64,000 nt of DNA from Winogradskyella forsetii (GCF_013394595.1 NZ_CP053348.1:3250001-3314000), one strand, 5' to 3'; positions 29,287-39,172 are shown, numbered from the stretch's first letter. A program made the numbers and translations. The notes: a model not told the origin generated them from the letters alone.

Positions 29287-29348
29287 ACTTTACACTTTTT
29301 TTACTGTAGACTGTGGACTGTGGACTGTGGACTGTGGACTGTGGACTG
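29287..29348. repeat. ACTKNNN heptamer tandem array
   Basis: The array begins with ACTTTAC and a longer ACTT unit, then ACTGTAG, five perfect ACTGTGG units (29310-29344) and a partial ACTG. The first four bases of each unit are constant and the last three vary between blocks. It ends 5 bp before the FAD oxidoreductase stop codon. No protein-coding sense was seen. Confidence 0.8.
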
Positions 29349-29352
29349 CATA

Positions 29353-30396
29353 CTAAACAAACCTATTCACATCAATTTCAGAATCTAAGACGTCATTATT
29401 TTCTATAAAATTATAGAGTTTCTTAGCGACATAAGGTGCAATCATCACACCTCTTGTTCCCAGTCCATTTAAAACATATAGATCTTTATGCTCTGCATGC
29501 CTGCCCACTAAAGGTCGTCTATCTTTTACGGTAGGTCTTATTCCTGCGACGTGATTCACAACTTGGAATTCACAATTGATAAAAGTTTTTAGTTTTGAAA
29601 GTAATTCTTCTTTCGCCTTTTCTGTAGGCTGATTAGTTTTATCGTCATTATCGTAAGTCGCACCAACATTATATAAATCATTTCCTAGCGGAATAACAAA
29701 GACTGAAGATTTTACGGCGTAATCAATTTTTAAATCTGGTGCCTTGATGGTTATAATCTCTCCTTTAGAGCCCGTTAGCGGAATAGCTTTAAAGTAGGGG
29801 TTTTGCTTTACTCCAAAACCTTCAGCGAATACTATCTGTTTTGCTTGAAGGTTATTATATTGAATTATACCCGATTCGAATTGTATTTTGCTGTGCTGAA
29901 AAGTTCCTTCTTCAAAACAATCATTCTCCTTTAAAAAATTTTTATAATTTAAAATTAAAGTTTCAGTATCTATACGGCCTGCATGCAAAACTTCTCCCAA
30001 TGCAAATGGTGCATCAATTGCTGAATTCGTGTTTTTAACCAGTTCTGTTGAAAGATAGGCTTCAAGACCTGGTTTATCTGACGCCGTAAACCATTTGTTT
30101 TGCTCTTGGATGGAAGTAAAACGTCTTAAAATTCGAAGCTTGTAGTCGATTTTAATGTTTAATTCGTTCTCAACTCTGGTATATGTAGGTATTGACAATG
30201 CGAGTTGCTCTTTGGCTTTCCATACTTCCGAAAAACGTTTTAATATCACAGGATTGTAAAGTCCTGCAGCAACTATTGACGACTTCTGTGAATTGTTATC
30301 GAAGACCAAAAATGTTTTGTTATTCGCACGCAATTCCTCGCAAAATGCAATACTTGCCAATCCACAACCTACAATAATGTAATCTACTTGTTTCAT
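29353..30396 (-). CDS. FAD-dependent oxidoreductase (DAO family)
   Basis: 347 residues. The N-terminal VDYIIVGCGLASIAF gives a GxGxxS/A dinucleotide-binding fold. A central substrate domain follows, and the C-terminal GIRPTVKDRRPLVG plus LNGLGTRGVMIAPY are typical of D-amino-acid oxidase/glycine oxidase-type flavoproteins and of the MnmC oxidase domain. Cytosolic amine or amino-acid oxidation is likely; the substrate is not determinable. It has a monocistronic setting. Confidence 0.8.
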   Translation of the reverse strand: MKQVDYIIVGCGLASIAFCEELRANNKTFLVFDNNSQKSSIVAAGLYNPVILKRFSEVWKAKEQLALSIPTYTRVENELNIKIDYKLRILRRFTSIQEQNKWFTASDKPGLEAYLSTELVKNTNSAIDAPFALGEVLHAGRIDTETLILNYKNFLKENDCFEEGTFQHSKIQFESGIIQYNNLQAKQIVFAEGFGVKQNPYFKAIPLTGSKGEIITIKAPDLKIDYAVKSSVFVIPLGNDLYNVGATYDNDDKTNQPTEKAKEELLSKLKTFINCEFQVVNHVAGIRPTVKDRRPLVGRHAEHKDLYVLNGLGTRGVMIAPYVAKKLYNFIENNDVLDSEIDVNRFV

Positions 30397-30401
30397 TGTG
30401 G

Positions 30402-30409
30402 CAAAAGTA
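30402..30409 (-). promoter_or_regulatory. -7 element directly before the FAD oxidoreductase start
   Basis: TACTTTTG on the minus strand matches TAnnTTTG and lies only 5 nt ahead of the ATG at 30396. If used, transcription would begin at or within a few bases of the start codon, giving a nearly leaderless mRNA. Confidence 0.4.
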
Positions 30410-30490
30410 AATAAAACTTTGGTTCAAAGGATTCTGAAATATTAATCATGTATGAAAATAATTTGCCGAGATTCCTGCCTCTGTAGAAAT

Positions 30491-30520
30491 GCAAAACGCC
30501 CACTTAAAAAGTGAGCGTTT
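30491..30520 (-). terminator. Terminator of the gldKLMN operon
   Basis: On the minus strand a 12-bp stem with one mismatch (arms 30509-30520 and 30494-30505, 3-nt loop) is followed by a short T-run. It lies 25 nt past the gldN stop codon. Confidence 0.75.
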
Positions 30521-30544
30521 ATAATATTATCTATGTTAAGTTAA

Positions 30545-31456
30545 CTAGTAACTCCACATATCTTGTTCAAAGTTTCTGATTTTGTCTTTGATACGTTCTG
30601 ATTCTAAAAGCTGCATTAATGCATTTTCAGCGACATACTCTTTTACTTCTCTATCACCATAAACATTTTCTTCTTTGTAGATAATTCCACTAAAGCGTCT
30701 GCTGTTTAATAAATGATCGAAAGACAACGGCACAGCACTATTCTTATTGTTAAATGCTTTAGCATCATGCATGATATCTCTTATTTCTGGAAAAAACACC
30801 CAAAATAAACCAATTGGTTCCTTATTAGCCTCATCATCAGAGTCAATAAAGTTTACATCTGGTGCTGCCGGTGCAATACCTAAGATACGATACTTTAATT
30901 CCCCTTGACGCTTATCAAAATACCAGAGTCCCTTAATTAAATAAGAATTGATATCAGCTGGTCCAATCTCTCTACGGATCACATACTCCTCTGGAACTAA
31001 TGATGTATCAGAAACACCTTCTGCATTCATCCAATCAATTCCTACATCTGTAATCTCTTCCTTTTTTAAGGAAGGCGCAAGATCTTCCATGGTACGTTCT
31101 TCCGTAAAATAGGAGTCTGCATATACCTTAGGGATGATACCACTATTGACATTTTCCATTAAAACCATATACAATGATTTTCTGTCGTCTCCTAAATTAT
31201 CTTCAATCGGAAAATATAAAGGAAAATTGGCACGCTCATCCAAGACAACTTTTTCCCAAGTCATTTTAGAAAATAAGATATCTCTATCTCCGACATATCC
31301 ATATTCTAAAGGCTTGTCGTTATCTAGAAGTAACTGTGCTTCAGTTTTCATACCAATTTCTTCTGGTATTTTTGCATTTAGGATATTAGCTTGAGCAAAC
31401 ATCGAATTTGCAGCTAAAACTCCTATTCCTATACATAAAAAGCTTTTTAAATTCAT
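30545..31456 (-). CDS. gldN: Gliding motility / type IX secretion protein GldN
   Basis: 303 residues with a signal peptide (about 1-21). The sequence with IKGLWYFDKRQGELKYRILGIAP and FFPEIRDIMHDAKAFN is recognisable as GldN, the periplasmic ring-associated partner of GldK in the type IX secretion machine. It ends the gldK-L-M-N operon, starting 56 nt after gldM stops. Needed for secretion of adhesins and enzymes and for gliding in Flavobacteriaceae (family knowledge). Confidence 0.92.
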   Translation of the reverse strand: MNLKSFLCIGIGVLAANSMFAQANILNAKIPEEIGMKTEAQLLLDNDKPLEYGYVGDRDILFSKMTWEKVVLDERANFPLYFPIEDNLGDDRKSLYMVLMENVNSGIIPKVYADSYFTEERTMEDLAPSLKKEEITDVGIDWMNAEGVSDTSLVPEEYVIRREIGPADINSYLIKGLWYFDKRQGELKYRILGIAPAAPDVNFIDSDDEANKEPIGLFWVFFPEIRDIMHDAKAFNNKNSAVPLSFDHLLNSRRFSGIIYKEENVYGDREVKEYVAENALMQLLESERIKDKIRNFEQDMWSY

Positions 31457-31512
31457 CTTATTATTTGTTATAATTTGGGATTTTCTTTTATTGATACCGT
31501 CGTAGTTATCAA

Positions 31513-33087
31513 TTAGTTTGTAACTTCAACAGCTACAGGCGAAACTCCTTTTAATCGATATTTCGCATTGCCTTCTATTTTAGCTTCAATATCAAATATC
31601 GTAACTACATCTCCACTACGAGCTCTACCAATAGCTGATTTTGCCTGGCTATTCATTTTTGTACCAGCAACAGCAACTGTAGGTTGTCCAGGTACTTTTA
31701 TTTTAAATGATGTCACGTTAATTGGTAGATCGAATACGAAATCTTCTAATTTTGCACCAACCGTTCCGATTTCTAAATTACGCTTCGGTAATTTTACGAT
31801 ACCATCTTGACCTGCAATTGTACCAGTAGGTTTTGGAATATCTTTAATTCTAAACGTTTGCTGGTCACTTGCTTTTGTACCATCATCTAAAGTAGCAGAA
31901 ACATTAATAGTAACTTCTCTACCTGTTCCAGGATTCATTACATATTTCCCAGTACCAGAAGCTTTAGATAAACCTGCTCCACTAGCACTAACCTTATTAT
32001 CTGGTACACCAGCAAAAGATATAGTCATTGGGTTAGCGACACCACGATAAACAACGTTCATCTTATCTGCAGAAATTGTTGCAGAATTTGGTCTTGGAAC
32101 CACCACGTAATTACCTACGATAGGAATATCCAATGGTTTCCCATCCTCAAGAAATGTAAATTTACCTTCAATTTTTTGTTCACCGACATTACCGACCCTA
32201 AAATCTAAACGTGCTGCTCCTGTAGAGTCTATAGCATTGGACAAATCAATCTCTTGACCTTCTACAACCAATTTTGTAGGTGTTACATTAGCATACTTCC
32301 CTAAAACAACGCGTCCTTGAAATTTTTCACCTGCAAAAAATGCCGATTTATCAGCTAATACAATTGCTTGGTAGTTTTTCAATGATGTAGCGTCACTTAC
32401 AAGGTTTCCAAGGAAACCATTGTAAATATTAGTTTCAGTTGCTTTAACATCGTTTTGCATTGCCGTTAACTTGGTGTAAGATGCGATAGCTGGAAAGCCT
32501 TGAAAATGATAATCTAACCATTTCTTTTTAGCACCTTCACTATCTACGACTGGATCTAAACTAAAGCGTCTTTCGAAACTTTGTATGACTGGCTGCCATT
32601 TACCCTCATTTGGTAAAACGGCTTTGATATCAGCCTTGTATTTCTCTATTGCCTCTACAATTTCGTCACCTCTTTTAGTGTAACGGTCTCCTGTAAACCA
32701 AAGCTCATCAAGTTTATCACCTTTATCCATTTCCTCATAAGGTAATTCTCCATTTTCTTCTCTTTCGTAGCCTCCGTTTTTAACGATATCCTTTGCTTTA
32801 ACAGTTTCTAAAAATTTATAGAATTCATCAGAAATAATACTGATCTGTTTTGCTTTTTGATTTGCCGCTGCAAAATCCTCTGGCTTTTCTTCTGCCTGAG
32901 ATTCCAATTGATTCAAAATCCCTGTATTGGATGATGTAGCCAATTCATTTGCATTAACAAATTTCGTGTTCATTAAACCAAATGCAGATAATACTTCTTT
33001 TGACATGGTCATTGCGATCATGGCAATGAATACCAAATACATTAAGTTAATCATTTTTTGCCTTGCGGACTGTTTTCCTCCTGCCAT
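31513..33087 (-). CDS. gldM: T9SS/gliding motor protein GldM
   Basis: 524 residues. MAGGKQSARQKMINLMYLVFIAMIAM is the diagnostic N-terminus, with one transmembrane helix (about 14-34) that enters the GldL motor. The rest is periplasmic: a helical domain (about 40-220), then immunoglobulin-like domains that span toward GldK/GldN. With GldL it forms the proton-driven rotary motor that powers T9SS and gliding. Confidence 0.95.
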   Translation of the reverse strand: MAGGKQSARQKMINLMYLVFIAMIAMTMSKEVLSAFGLMNTKFVNANELATSSNTGILNQLESQAEEKPEDFAAANQKAKQISIISDEFYKFLETVKAKDIVKNGGYEREENGELPYEEMDKGDKLDELWFTGDRYTKRGDEIVEAIEKYKADIKAVLPNEGKWQPVIQSFERRFSLDPVVDSEGAKKKWLDYHFQGFPAIASYTKLTAMQNDVKATETNIYNGFLGNLVSDATSLKNYQAIVLADKSAFFAGEKFQGRVVLGKYANVTPTKLVVEGQEIDLSNAIDSTGAARLDFRVGNVGEQKIEGKFTFLEDGKPLDIPIVGNYVVVPRPNSATISADKMNVVYRGVANPMTISFAGVPDNKVSASGAGLSKASGTGKYVMNPGTGREVTINVSATLDDGTKASDQQTFRIKDIPKPTGTIAGQDGIVKLPKRNLEIGTVGAKLEDFVFDLPINVTSFKIKVPGQPTVAVAGTKMNSQAKSAIGRARSGDVVTIFDIEAKIEGNAKYRLKGVSPVAVEVTN

Positions 33088-33132
33088 TCTAATTAGGTTT
33101 TAATTGTTAATTAATTTGATTTTAAAAACCAA

Positions 33133-33762
33133 TTAGTTTTTGTTCATTGCAGATAACATGCCACCATATACACCATTTAAAGATGATAGGTTAGACGCTA
33201 AGGATTGCATTTGTTCTTTTAATTTAGTAGCATTTTCAACAGCTTCTTCATTAATAGCTGCCTGACGGTTTGCACTATCCACTTGCACCTTGTAAAGGCT
33301 ATTTAAAGATTCCATCTGAGCTGCTGCTAAAGACATTTCTTCACTATATTTCTTTTGAGCTTGAATACCATCAACTGTTGGAGAAATGCCTTTTGCAGCT
33401 CCTTCAAAGTTCTTGATACTATCTCCTAGGCTTGCCATAAGGGCGCCATCAATTTTAGCTTCTTTTAATAAGTTATCTAATTTCTTAGATAATAAGCCTT
33501 CGGCATCTTTAGGTGCTTCAACTTTCTTCTTACCTATAGATTGACCTCCAGCTAATTCTGGGTACACTAATGACCAGTCTAAGTCATCGCCTTGTTTTTC
33601 GAATGCAGATATAGTAAATACAATAGCTTCAACGATCATACCGATAGTAAGGATAAGGGATCCATAAGGCCAGTGTTGAATTTTGAATAACGCTCCAATA
33701 ATTACAATTGCAGCTCCAAGTCCGTAGACCATATTCATTGTTGATAATTTCTTTTGTGCCAT
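33133..33762 (-). CDS. gldL: T9SS/gliding motor protein GldL
   Basis: 209 residues from ATG 33762 (MAQKKLSTMNMVYG); the open frame reaches 33786, but the shorter start matches the family. Two N-terminal transmembrane helices (about 9-30 and 36-57) contain FKIQHWPYG and a glutamate in the second helix (IVEAIVF), the proposed proton-carrying residue. The cytosolic remainder is helical. It forms the pentameric stator-like part of the GldLM motor. Confidence 0.95.
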   Translation of the reverse strand: MAQKKLSTMNMVYGLGAAIVIIGALFKIQHWPYGSLILTIGMIVEAIVFTISAFEKQGDDLDWSLVYPELAGGQSIGKKKVEAPKDAEGLLSKKLDNLLKEAKIDGALMASLGDSIKNFEGAAKGISPTVDGIQAQKKYSEEMSLAAAQMESLNSLYKVQVDSANRQAAINEEAVENATKLKEQMQSLASNLSSLNGVYGGMLSAMNKN

Positions 33763-33849
33763 GATTTTGATTTTTTTGATTTTCAAATGAGCTTTTGGTT
33801 AAGTTACGCTCACTTAGGATTAATATTTAGTTTAAGTTAAGTTTAATTT

Positions 33850-35205
33850 TTAGTTTGTTGCTGAATTTGGTCTAGTGACTTCAGTTCCCATATAATCTTG
33901 AACTGTTCTAAAACCAATATAGCTTCTTGCAGAATCTGCATATTCATAATCCCTAGAGCTCACTTGCAAGAAATAGGCAACATCTTTCCAAGACCCTCCT
34001 CTTACCACTTTACGTGTATTGTTAGGATCATTTACATTTGGATTAATACTGGACATATATTCATAAGATGCAGGATCGTAAGAACCGTTTACCCATTCCG
34101 AAACGTTACCTGCCATATTATATAAATTGAAATCATTTGGATCGTAAGCATCTGCTTCTACAGTATATAAGGCCTGATCTGCTGCGTAATCACCTCTTAA
34201 AGGTTTAAAGTTAGCCATAAAACAACCTCTATCATTTTTTGTGTAAGGACCACCCCAAGGATAGGTTGCACCTTGCAAACCGCCACGCGCCGCATATTCC
34301 CATTCTGCCTCAGAAGGTAATCGGTATGAGTTTACAGCATGTCTTCCTCTTTTCTTTCTATCAGCATTGTGATATAACGTTCTCCATTGACAAAAGGCTT
34401 GTGCTTGTTTCCAAGATACACCTACTACTGGATATGCTCCGTAAGCATCATGCCAAAAATAATCATTGTGCATTGGTTCATTGTAAGAGTAAGCAAAATC
34501 CCTAATCCAAGCCGTTGTATCTGGATACACTTCCACTTCTTGTTGAATAATAACTTCAGAACGCTTTAATCCTCTGTTCTTAGCAGCTTTAGCAATGTCC
34601 ATGTAGGTATATTGGAACTTGAACTGCTTCACATCCCAAGTACGTTGACCATTATAGGATTCTTCTAATGGCAAGTACATACCGTCCATCACTTCAGCAT
34701 ACAATTCATCTGGATAATCATCCGTGTCAAAGTACAATTCGACATCACGATTAATTTTTCTTTGCTCGTTACCATAGGTATTTACCATGTAACTCTCATA
34801 AGCATTAAGGTTATTTGGATCTGAATCTTCATAAGCGAATTCTCCGATATCTCCACTACCTGCTGTTTTACCTTCTAGGTCAGCCATTTCAGCTAGCTTT
34901 AATCTTAGCGTAGAATCTCTTACCCATTCCACAAATTGGCGATACTCGCTATTTGTAATTTCTGTTTCATCCATGTAGAATGCACGAACTGTTGCGGTTT
35001 TTGTGGGTGCATCTTGTACACCAGCTAAATCATCATCGGATTTACCCATAATAAAAGCTCCACCAGGTACGAGTGTCATCCCATAGGGCTTTTCTGGATG
35101 CCACGCTTTACCTTTAACACCTACCAATTGCCCACGATCTCCAGAATTACAACTGGCTACCATAACTAGTACTGCGGTTAGTAAAATAAACTTCTTAATA
35201 TTCAT
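33850..35205 (-). CDS. gldK: T9SS/gliding lipoprotein GldK
   Basis: 451 residues with lipobox VASC (Cys19). The body is a formylglycine-generating-enzyme-like (SUMF1) fold: MTLVPGGAFIMGKSD at the start, RLPSEAEWEYAARGG, NMAGNVSEW and VVRGGSWKD. GldK makes the outer-membrane-associated periplasmic ring with GldN and is not thought to be an enzyme. First gene of gldKLMN. Confidence 0.95.
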   Translation of the reverse strand: MNIKKFILLTAVLVMVASCNSGDRGQLVGVKGKAWHPEKPYGMTLVPGGAFIMGKSDDDLAGVQDAPTKTATVRAFYMDETEITNSEYRQFVEWVRDSTLRLKLAEMADLEGKTAGSGDIGEFAYEDSDPNNLNAYESYMVNTYGNEQRKINRDVELYFDTDDYPDELYAEVMDGMYLPLEESYNGQRTWDVKQFKFQYTYMDIAKAAKNRGLKRSEVIIQQEVEVYPDTTAWIRDFAYSYNEPMHNDYFWHDAYGAYPVVGVSWKQAQAFCQWRTLYHNADRKKRGRHAVNSYRLPSEAEWEYAARGGLQGATYPWGGPYTKNDRGCFMANFKPLRGDYAADQALYTVEADAYDPNDFNLYNMAGNVSEWVNGSYDPASYEYMSSINPNVNDPNNTRKVVRGGSWKDVAYFLQVSSRDYEYADSARSYIGFRTVQDYMGTEVTRPNSATN

Positions 35206-35247
35206 AGTAACTCTAGGTTAAATTAGTCCTTATTAATTTTGAGGTCG

Positions 35248-35279
35248 TAAACATATTTATATATTTCCGAATAAACAAC
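35248..35279 (-). promoter_or_regulatory. Candidate gldK promoter
   Basis: On the minus strand GTTG (35276-35279), 20-nt spacer, TATGTTTA (35248-35255), which differs from TAnnTTTG only at the last base. It lies 43 bp upstream of the gldK ATG, followed by a plausible leader. Confidence 0.45.
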
Positions 35280-35364
35280 TTTTTTTATCTTTTTTTTGCA
35301 CTTTACCCTAAAAATAAGCGTTTCGTCGATAAAAAAAATGTTAAAATCCGATTAAGCGTACATT

Positions 35365-36531
35365 TTAAAAGCTATTCTTCCGATAGGCTTTATACCAGCG
35401 CTCTGGTATTTCGCCTTGTGTTGCCAACACATAATCGGAATGCATGCATGGTAATAACGTATGCTTTTTTAATTTATTATTAACGTTTGGCAAAAAAGGA
35501 ATTTCAATCCACCAGCGACCTGTTTTTAAACTCTTATAAAATATTAACTCATCGTCTTCAACTAATACATTATACTTCTGGTATTGTTTTTCATTGTTAA
35601 ACTCGTCATCTTTAACACGGCAATTAACGCCTTCAACAAAATACCATATCATTTGCGCCACAAGCATTGAAGTTGCACTATCGTTCTTTGACACATTATA
35701 TTCGTATATACCAAAAGACGACACCTTATTACTTATACCTGCATATCGACTTATGGCACAAATTTCTTTTCCCGAAAAACCATTTGGAGAATACTTTTGA
35801 GCATCGCTTACCTCAGCAGCTCTTACCGATTTTAAATCTACAGATACCACATGTGCATCTCGCATTAGTGGTTCTACCTTATTAATGTCTCCAGAAATCT
35901 CTCCTAAACGATAGGCCTCAAAATACAACTTTTCTATGAGATCTATTTCTTCTTGAGAGTTAAAATACGTTTGGTAACCAATTGTAGAATAATTAAACAA
36001 GTTATAGGGCTCCTCAACAATCACTTTTCCTACATAACTATTGTTCTTAATAGGAAGGTTGGCATCGCCTAAATCGAAATTAGTATCTACGCTTACAATA
36101 TTTACCATAGGCAAAATAGAATCGTAAGCACGATAATTGGCGTACGTTAAATCTTGACTTCCTCCTAATATAATAGGAATGATATTTTTTTCCACTAAAA
36201 CAGTAATGGCCGTACGAATGGCAAAATAAGTATCTTCTACTGTTTCGCCTTGTTCAATATCACCAAGATCTGCCAATGTGGTGTTCCAGTTGCCAGGAAA
36301 TAAAGTATAAAGGGTTTTACGGATGGTATCGAAATTGATTTTTGCTCCTATATAATTGACGTCATTTCTATTTTCCTGAACGCCGATAATTGCCATTTGG
36401 ACATTGTCCAAATCTGGAATTCCATTTTGGCGCGAATGAATTTTAATTTTTTTCCCTAACGATTGCTGCGCAGTTAACTCATTATGAGCCAAAACCGCAT
36501 CTGATACAGGCGTAAGAAAATTAAAATTCAT
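35365..36531 (-). CDS. Arginase-fold protein with degenerate metal site (formimidoylglutamase-like)
   Basis: 388 residues of the ureohydrolase fold. The usual Mn-binding motifs are altered: GGDHS is GGSQD, DAHxD is DTNFD and SxDxDxxDP is SVDLKSV, so His-to-Gln, His-to-Asn and Asp-to-Lys changes remove three of six ligands while three Asp remain. Annotation as an active formimidoylglutamase would therefore be doubtful; a binding or structural role is more likely. It starts 6 nt after topA stops and is followed by gldK on the same strand. I recall similar proteins beside gld and topA genes in other Flavobacteriaceae but cannot verify that here. Confidence 0.72.
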   Translation of the reverse strand: MNFNFLTPVSDAVLAHNELTAQQSLGKKIKIHSRQNGIPDLDNVQMAIIGVQENRNDVNYIGAKINFDTIRKTLYTLFPGNWNTTLADLGDIEQGETVEDTYFAIRTAITVLVEKNIIPIILGGSQDLTYANYRAYDSILPMVNIVSVDTNFDLGDANLPIKNNSYVGKVIVEEPYNLFNYSTIGYQTYFNSQEEIDLIEKLYFEAYRLGEISGDINKVEPLMRDAHVVSVDLKSVRAAEVSDAQKYSPNGFSGKEICAISRYAGISNKVSSFGIYEYNVSKNDSATSMLVAQMIWYFVEGVNCRVKDDEFNNEKQYQKYNVLVEDDELIFYKSLKTGRWWIEIPFLPNVNNKLKKHTLLPCMHSDYVLATQGEIPERWYKAYRKNSF

Positions 36532-36537
36532 AGGATA

Positions 36538-39069
36538 TTATTTCTTTTTAGTTGTCGTTTTCTTTTTGGCCGTGGTTTTCTTCTTAGTGGCTTTCTTTTT
36601 TGTTGCCTTTTTCTTTGGCGCATTTTTTTCGAGTAAGTCGAGTGCTTTTTCTAAGGTCATTTCACTAACATCAACTGTTTTGGCCAACTCTACTTTTTGT
36701 TTGCCTTTGATAATGTTGTGTCTTCCCCATCTTGCCTTCTCTACTCTAACGCCTTCGTCTTCCCAATTATGAATAACCTTGTCAATTTCTTTTTGAATCT
36801 TTTCTTCAATCAAAGTAACAATGTCTTCTTCAGACAGATTATCCCAATCGTACTTTTTATTGACGTTTATGAACATATTGTTCCATTTAATAAATGGTCC
36901 AAAACGCCCTTTTCCCTTTGTAACTTCTAAATCTTTATACATATATATAGGAGCATCCGCTTTTTCTTTCTCCTTAATATATATTAATGCTTCGTCCATT
37001 TCCACACTTAACGGATCGACACCCTTCGGCAGTGAGACAAACTTTTTACCAAATCGTACATAGGGTCCAAAACGTCCATTATTGACTTCCACCTCATCAT
37101 CTTTGTAATGACCTAAAGCTTTTGGAAGCTTAAATAAATCCATCGCTTCTTCGTAAGTAATGGAATTAAGCTGCTGATCTGGAGACAAGCTGGCAAACTT
37201 TGGCTTTTCTTCGTCTTCCATCGTTCCTACTTGAACCATTGGCCCAAATTTCCCTAAACGCACACTCACTTGGCGACCCGATTTTGGATCCGTGCCCAAA
37301 ATTCGTTCTCCAGATTCGCGTTCTGCATTTTCTTGAACATCTTCAACCTGTGGGTGAAAACCTTTGTAGAAATCTTTCATCATTTCTCGCCAATCTTCCT
37401 TGCCCTCAGCAATATCATCAAACTTATCTTCTACTTTAGCTGTAAAGTTGTAATCCAAAATACTTTCAAAATGATTGACTAAAAAGTCGGTTACAATCAT
37501 ACCTATATCTGTAGGCACTAATTTTCCTTTATTTGAACCTGTTTGTTCAGAAAGTGTATTGTCCTTTATTTTTTGATCCTCAAAAACAAGTTGCTTATAT
37601 TTTCTTTCGTCCCCTTCATGAGTTCCTTTTTCTACATAATTTCGATTCTGAATCGTAGAAATTGTTGGTGCATATGTTGACGGACGACCAATGCCTAATT
37701 CTTCTAACTGCTTTACCAAAGACGCTTCCGTAAATCTTGCTGGTGGACGCGTAAAACGTTCGGTTGCCGTGATATACTTATTCTGAAGTGCCTCCCCTAC
37801 TTTTAAATCTGGCAAAATGCCTTCTTGTTCCGTATCTTCATCATCCGTCCCTTCTAAATAAACTTTAAGAAAACCTTCAAAAGTGATGATTTCACCATTC
37901 GCTGTAAATTGCTCGTTAACGGTGTTTTTAGCGTTAATCTGAATTTTAAGATTAGTACGTTCTAATTTGGCATCACTCATTTGAGAGGCAATCGCACGTT
38001 TCCAGATTAAATCGTATAATCGGGCTTGGTCGCGTTCGGCATTGACTGTATGGTTTGAAAAATCCGTAGGTCTTATCGCTTCGTGAGCTTCCTGAGCACC
38101 TTTTGATTTTCCTTTATAATTCTTTGGATTACTAAATTTTGAACCATAAGCAGAAATAATTTCATTCTCTGCGCCTTTTTTAGCTTCATCAGATAAGTTG
38201 ACGCTATCTGTTCTCATATAAGTAATAAGTCCAGCTTCATACAAACGCTGGGCATTGGTCATGGTTCTACTTACTGAAAACCCAAGTTTACGTGACGCCT
38301 CTTGTTGAAGTGTTGATGTTGTAAATGGTGCCGCAGGTGACTTTTTTGCCGGTTTTTTCTGTAAGTCTGAAACCTCGTAAGATGCGCCAATATTATCATT
38401 TAGAAATTTTAACGCTTCTTTTTCGGAATCAAAATTCTTTGGCAGTTTCGCTTTGAATGAATTACCATCTTCATTAGTAAATTCTGCATCAACTCTGTAA
38501 GAGGCCGTTGCTTCAAAAGCTTGTACATCGCGTTCGCGCTCTACAATTAAACGTACGGAAACGGATTGTACACGCCCAGCCGATAGACCACCTTTTACTT
38601 TTCGCCATAAAACCGGAGACAATTCATAACCCACAATACGGTCTAAAACACGTCTAGCCTGTTGTGCATCTACCAAATTATAATCGATACTTCTTGGATT
38701 TTCGATCGCTTTGTTTATGGCAGATTTTGTAATCTCGTGGAATACAATACGCTTTGTTTTATTCTTATCTAATTTTAATGTTTCGGCTAAATGCCAAGCT
38801 ATTGCTTCTCCTTCTCGATCTTCATCACTCGCCAACCAAACAATGTCTGCCTTCTTTGCCAAATCCCTCAGCTTTTTAACAACATCTTTCTTATCTTTAG
38901 TCACTTGATACTTTGGCTCAAAATTTCCATCAACATCTACCCCTAATTCCTTAGATGGCAAATCGGCAATGTGCCCAAAACTGGACTCCACCTTATAATC
39001 CTTTCCTAAAAATTTCTCAATGGTTTTAGCCTTTGCAGGTGACTCAACAATTACTAGATTCTTCGACAT
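36538..39069 (-). CDS. topA: DNA topoisomerase I
   Basis: 843 residues. The N-terminal Toprim domain has LVIVESPAKAKTIEKFLG and DEDREGEAIAWH. The active-site tyrosine lies in GLITYMRTDSVNLS (about residue 290). C-terminal Topo_C-type repeats (KFGPMVQVG, RFGPYVRFG, RFGPFIKWN) replace zinc ribbons. The protein ends in a Lys/Thr-rich tail (about the last 25 residues), a histone-H1-like DNA-binding extension. Relaxes negative supercoils by single-strand passage. Confidence 0.97.
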   Translation of the reverse strand: MSKNLVIVESPAKAKTIEKFLGKDYKVESSFGHIADLPSKELGVDVDGNFEPKYQVTKDKKDVVKKLRDLAKKADIVWLASDEDREGEAIAWHLAETLKLDKNKTKRIVFHEITKSAINKAIENPRSIDYNLVDAQQARRVLDRIVGYELSPVLWRKVKGGLSAGRVQSVSVRLIVERERDVQAFEATASYRVDAEFTNEDGNSFKAKLPKNFDSEKEALKFLNDNIGASYEVSDLQKKPAKKSPAAPFTTSTLQQEASRKLGFSVSRTMTNAQRLYEAGLITYMRTDSVNLSDEAKKGAENEIISAYGSKFSNPKNYKGKSKGAQEAHEAIRPTDFSNHTVNAERDQARLYDLIWKRAIASQMSDAKLERTNLKIQINAKNTVNEQFTANGEIITFEGFLKVYLEGTDDEDTEQEGILPDLKVGEALQNKYITATERFTRPPARFTEASLVKQLEELGIGRPSTYAPTISTIQNRNYVEKGTHEGDERKYKQLVFEDQKIKDNTLSEQTGSNKGKLVPTDIGMIVTDFLVNHFESILDYNFTAKVEDKFDDIAEGKEDWREMMKDFYKGFHPQVEDVQENAERESGERILGTDPKSGRQVSVRLGKFGPMVQVGTMEDEEKPKFASLSPDQQLNSITYEEAMDLFKLPKALGHYKDDEVEVNNGRFGPYVRFGKKFVSLPKGVDPLSVEMDEALIYIKEKEKADAPIYMYKDLEVTKGKGRFGPFIKWNNMFINVNKKYDWDNLSEEDIVTLIEEKIQKEIDKVIHNWEDEGVRVEKARWGRHNIIKGKQKVELAKTVDVSEMTLEKALDLLEKNAPKKKATKKKATKKKTTAKKKTTTKKK

Positions 39070-39088
39070 TCTTAATTTTTTGCGTTTA

Positions 39089-39096
39089 CAAATGTA
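39089..39096 (-). promoter_or_regulatory. Candidate topA -7 element
   Basis: TACATTTG on the minus strand is a perfect TAnnTTTG, 20 bp upstream of the topA ATG. A TTG lies 16 nt further up (39113-39115), one base short of the usual spacing range. Confidence 0.5.
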
Positions 39097-39172
39097 TATG
39101 AAAATTAAGATACAATCCTAATTTGGTCGTAAATACGACACGTTTTATCGTGATATATTCATTATATATAAT

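Noticed and set aside
29287-29348. CRISPR array
   Set aside because: Units are 7 bp and directly adjacent; there are no 25-40 bp repeats with unique spacers and no cas gene.
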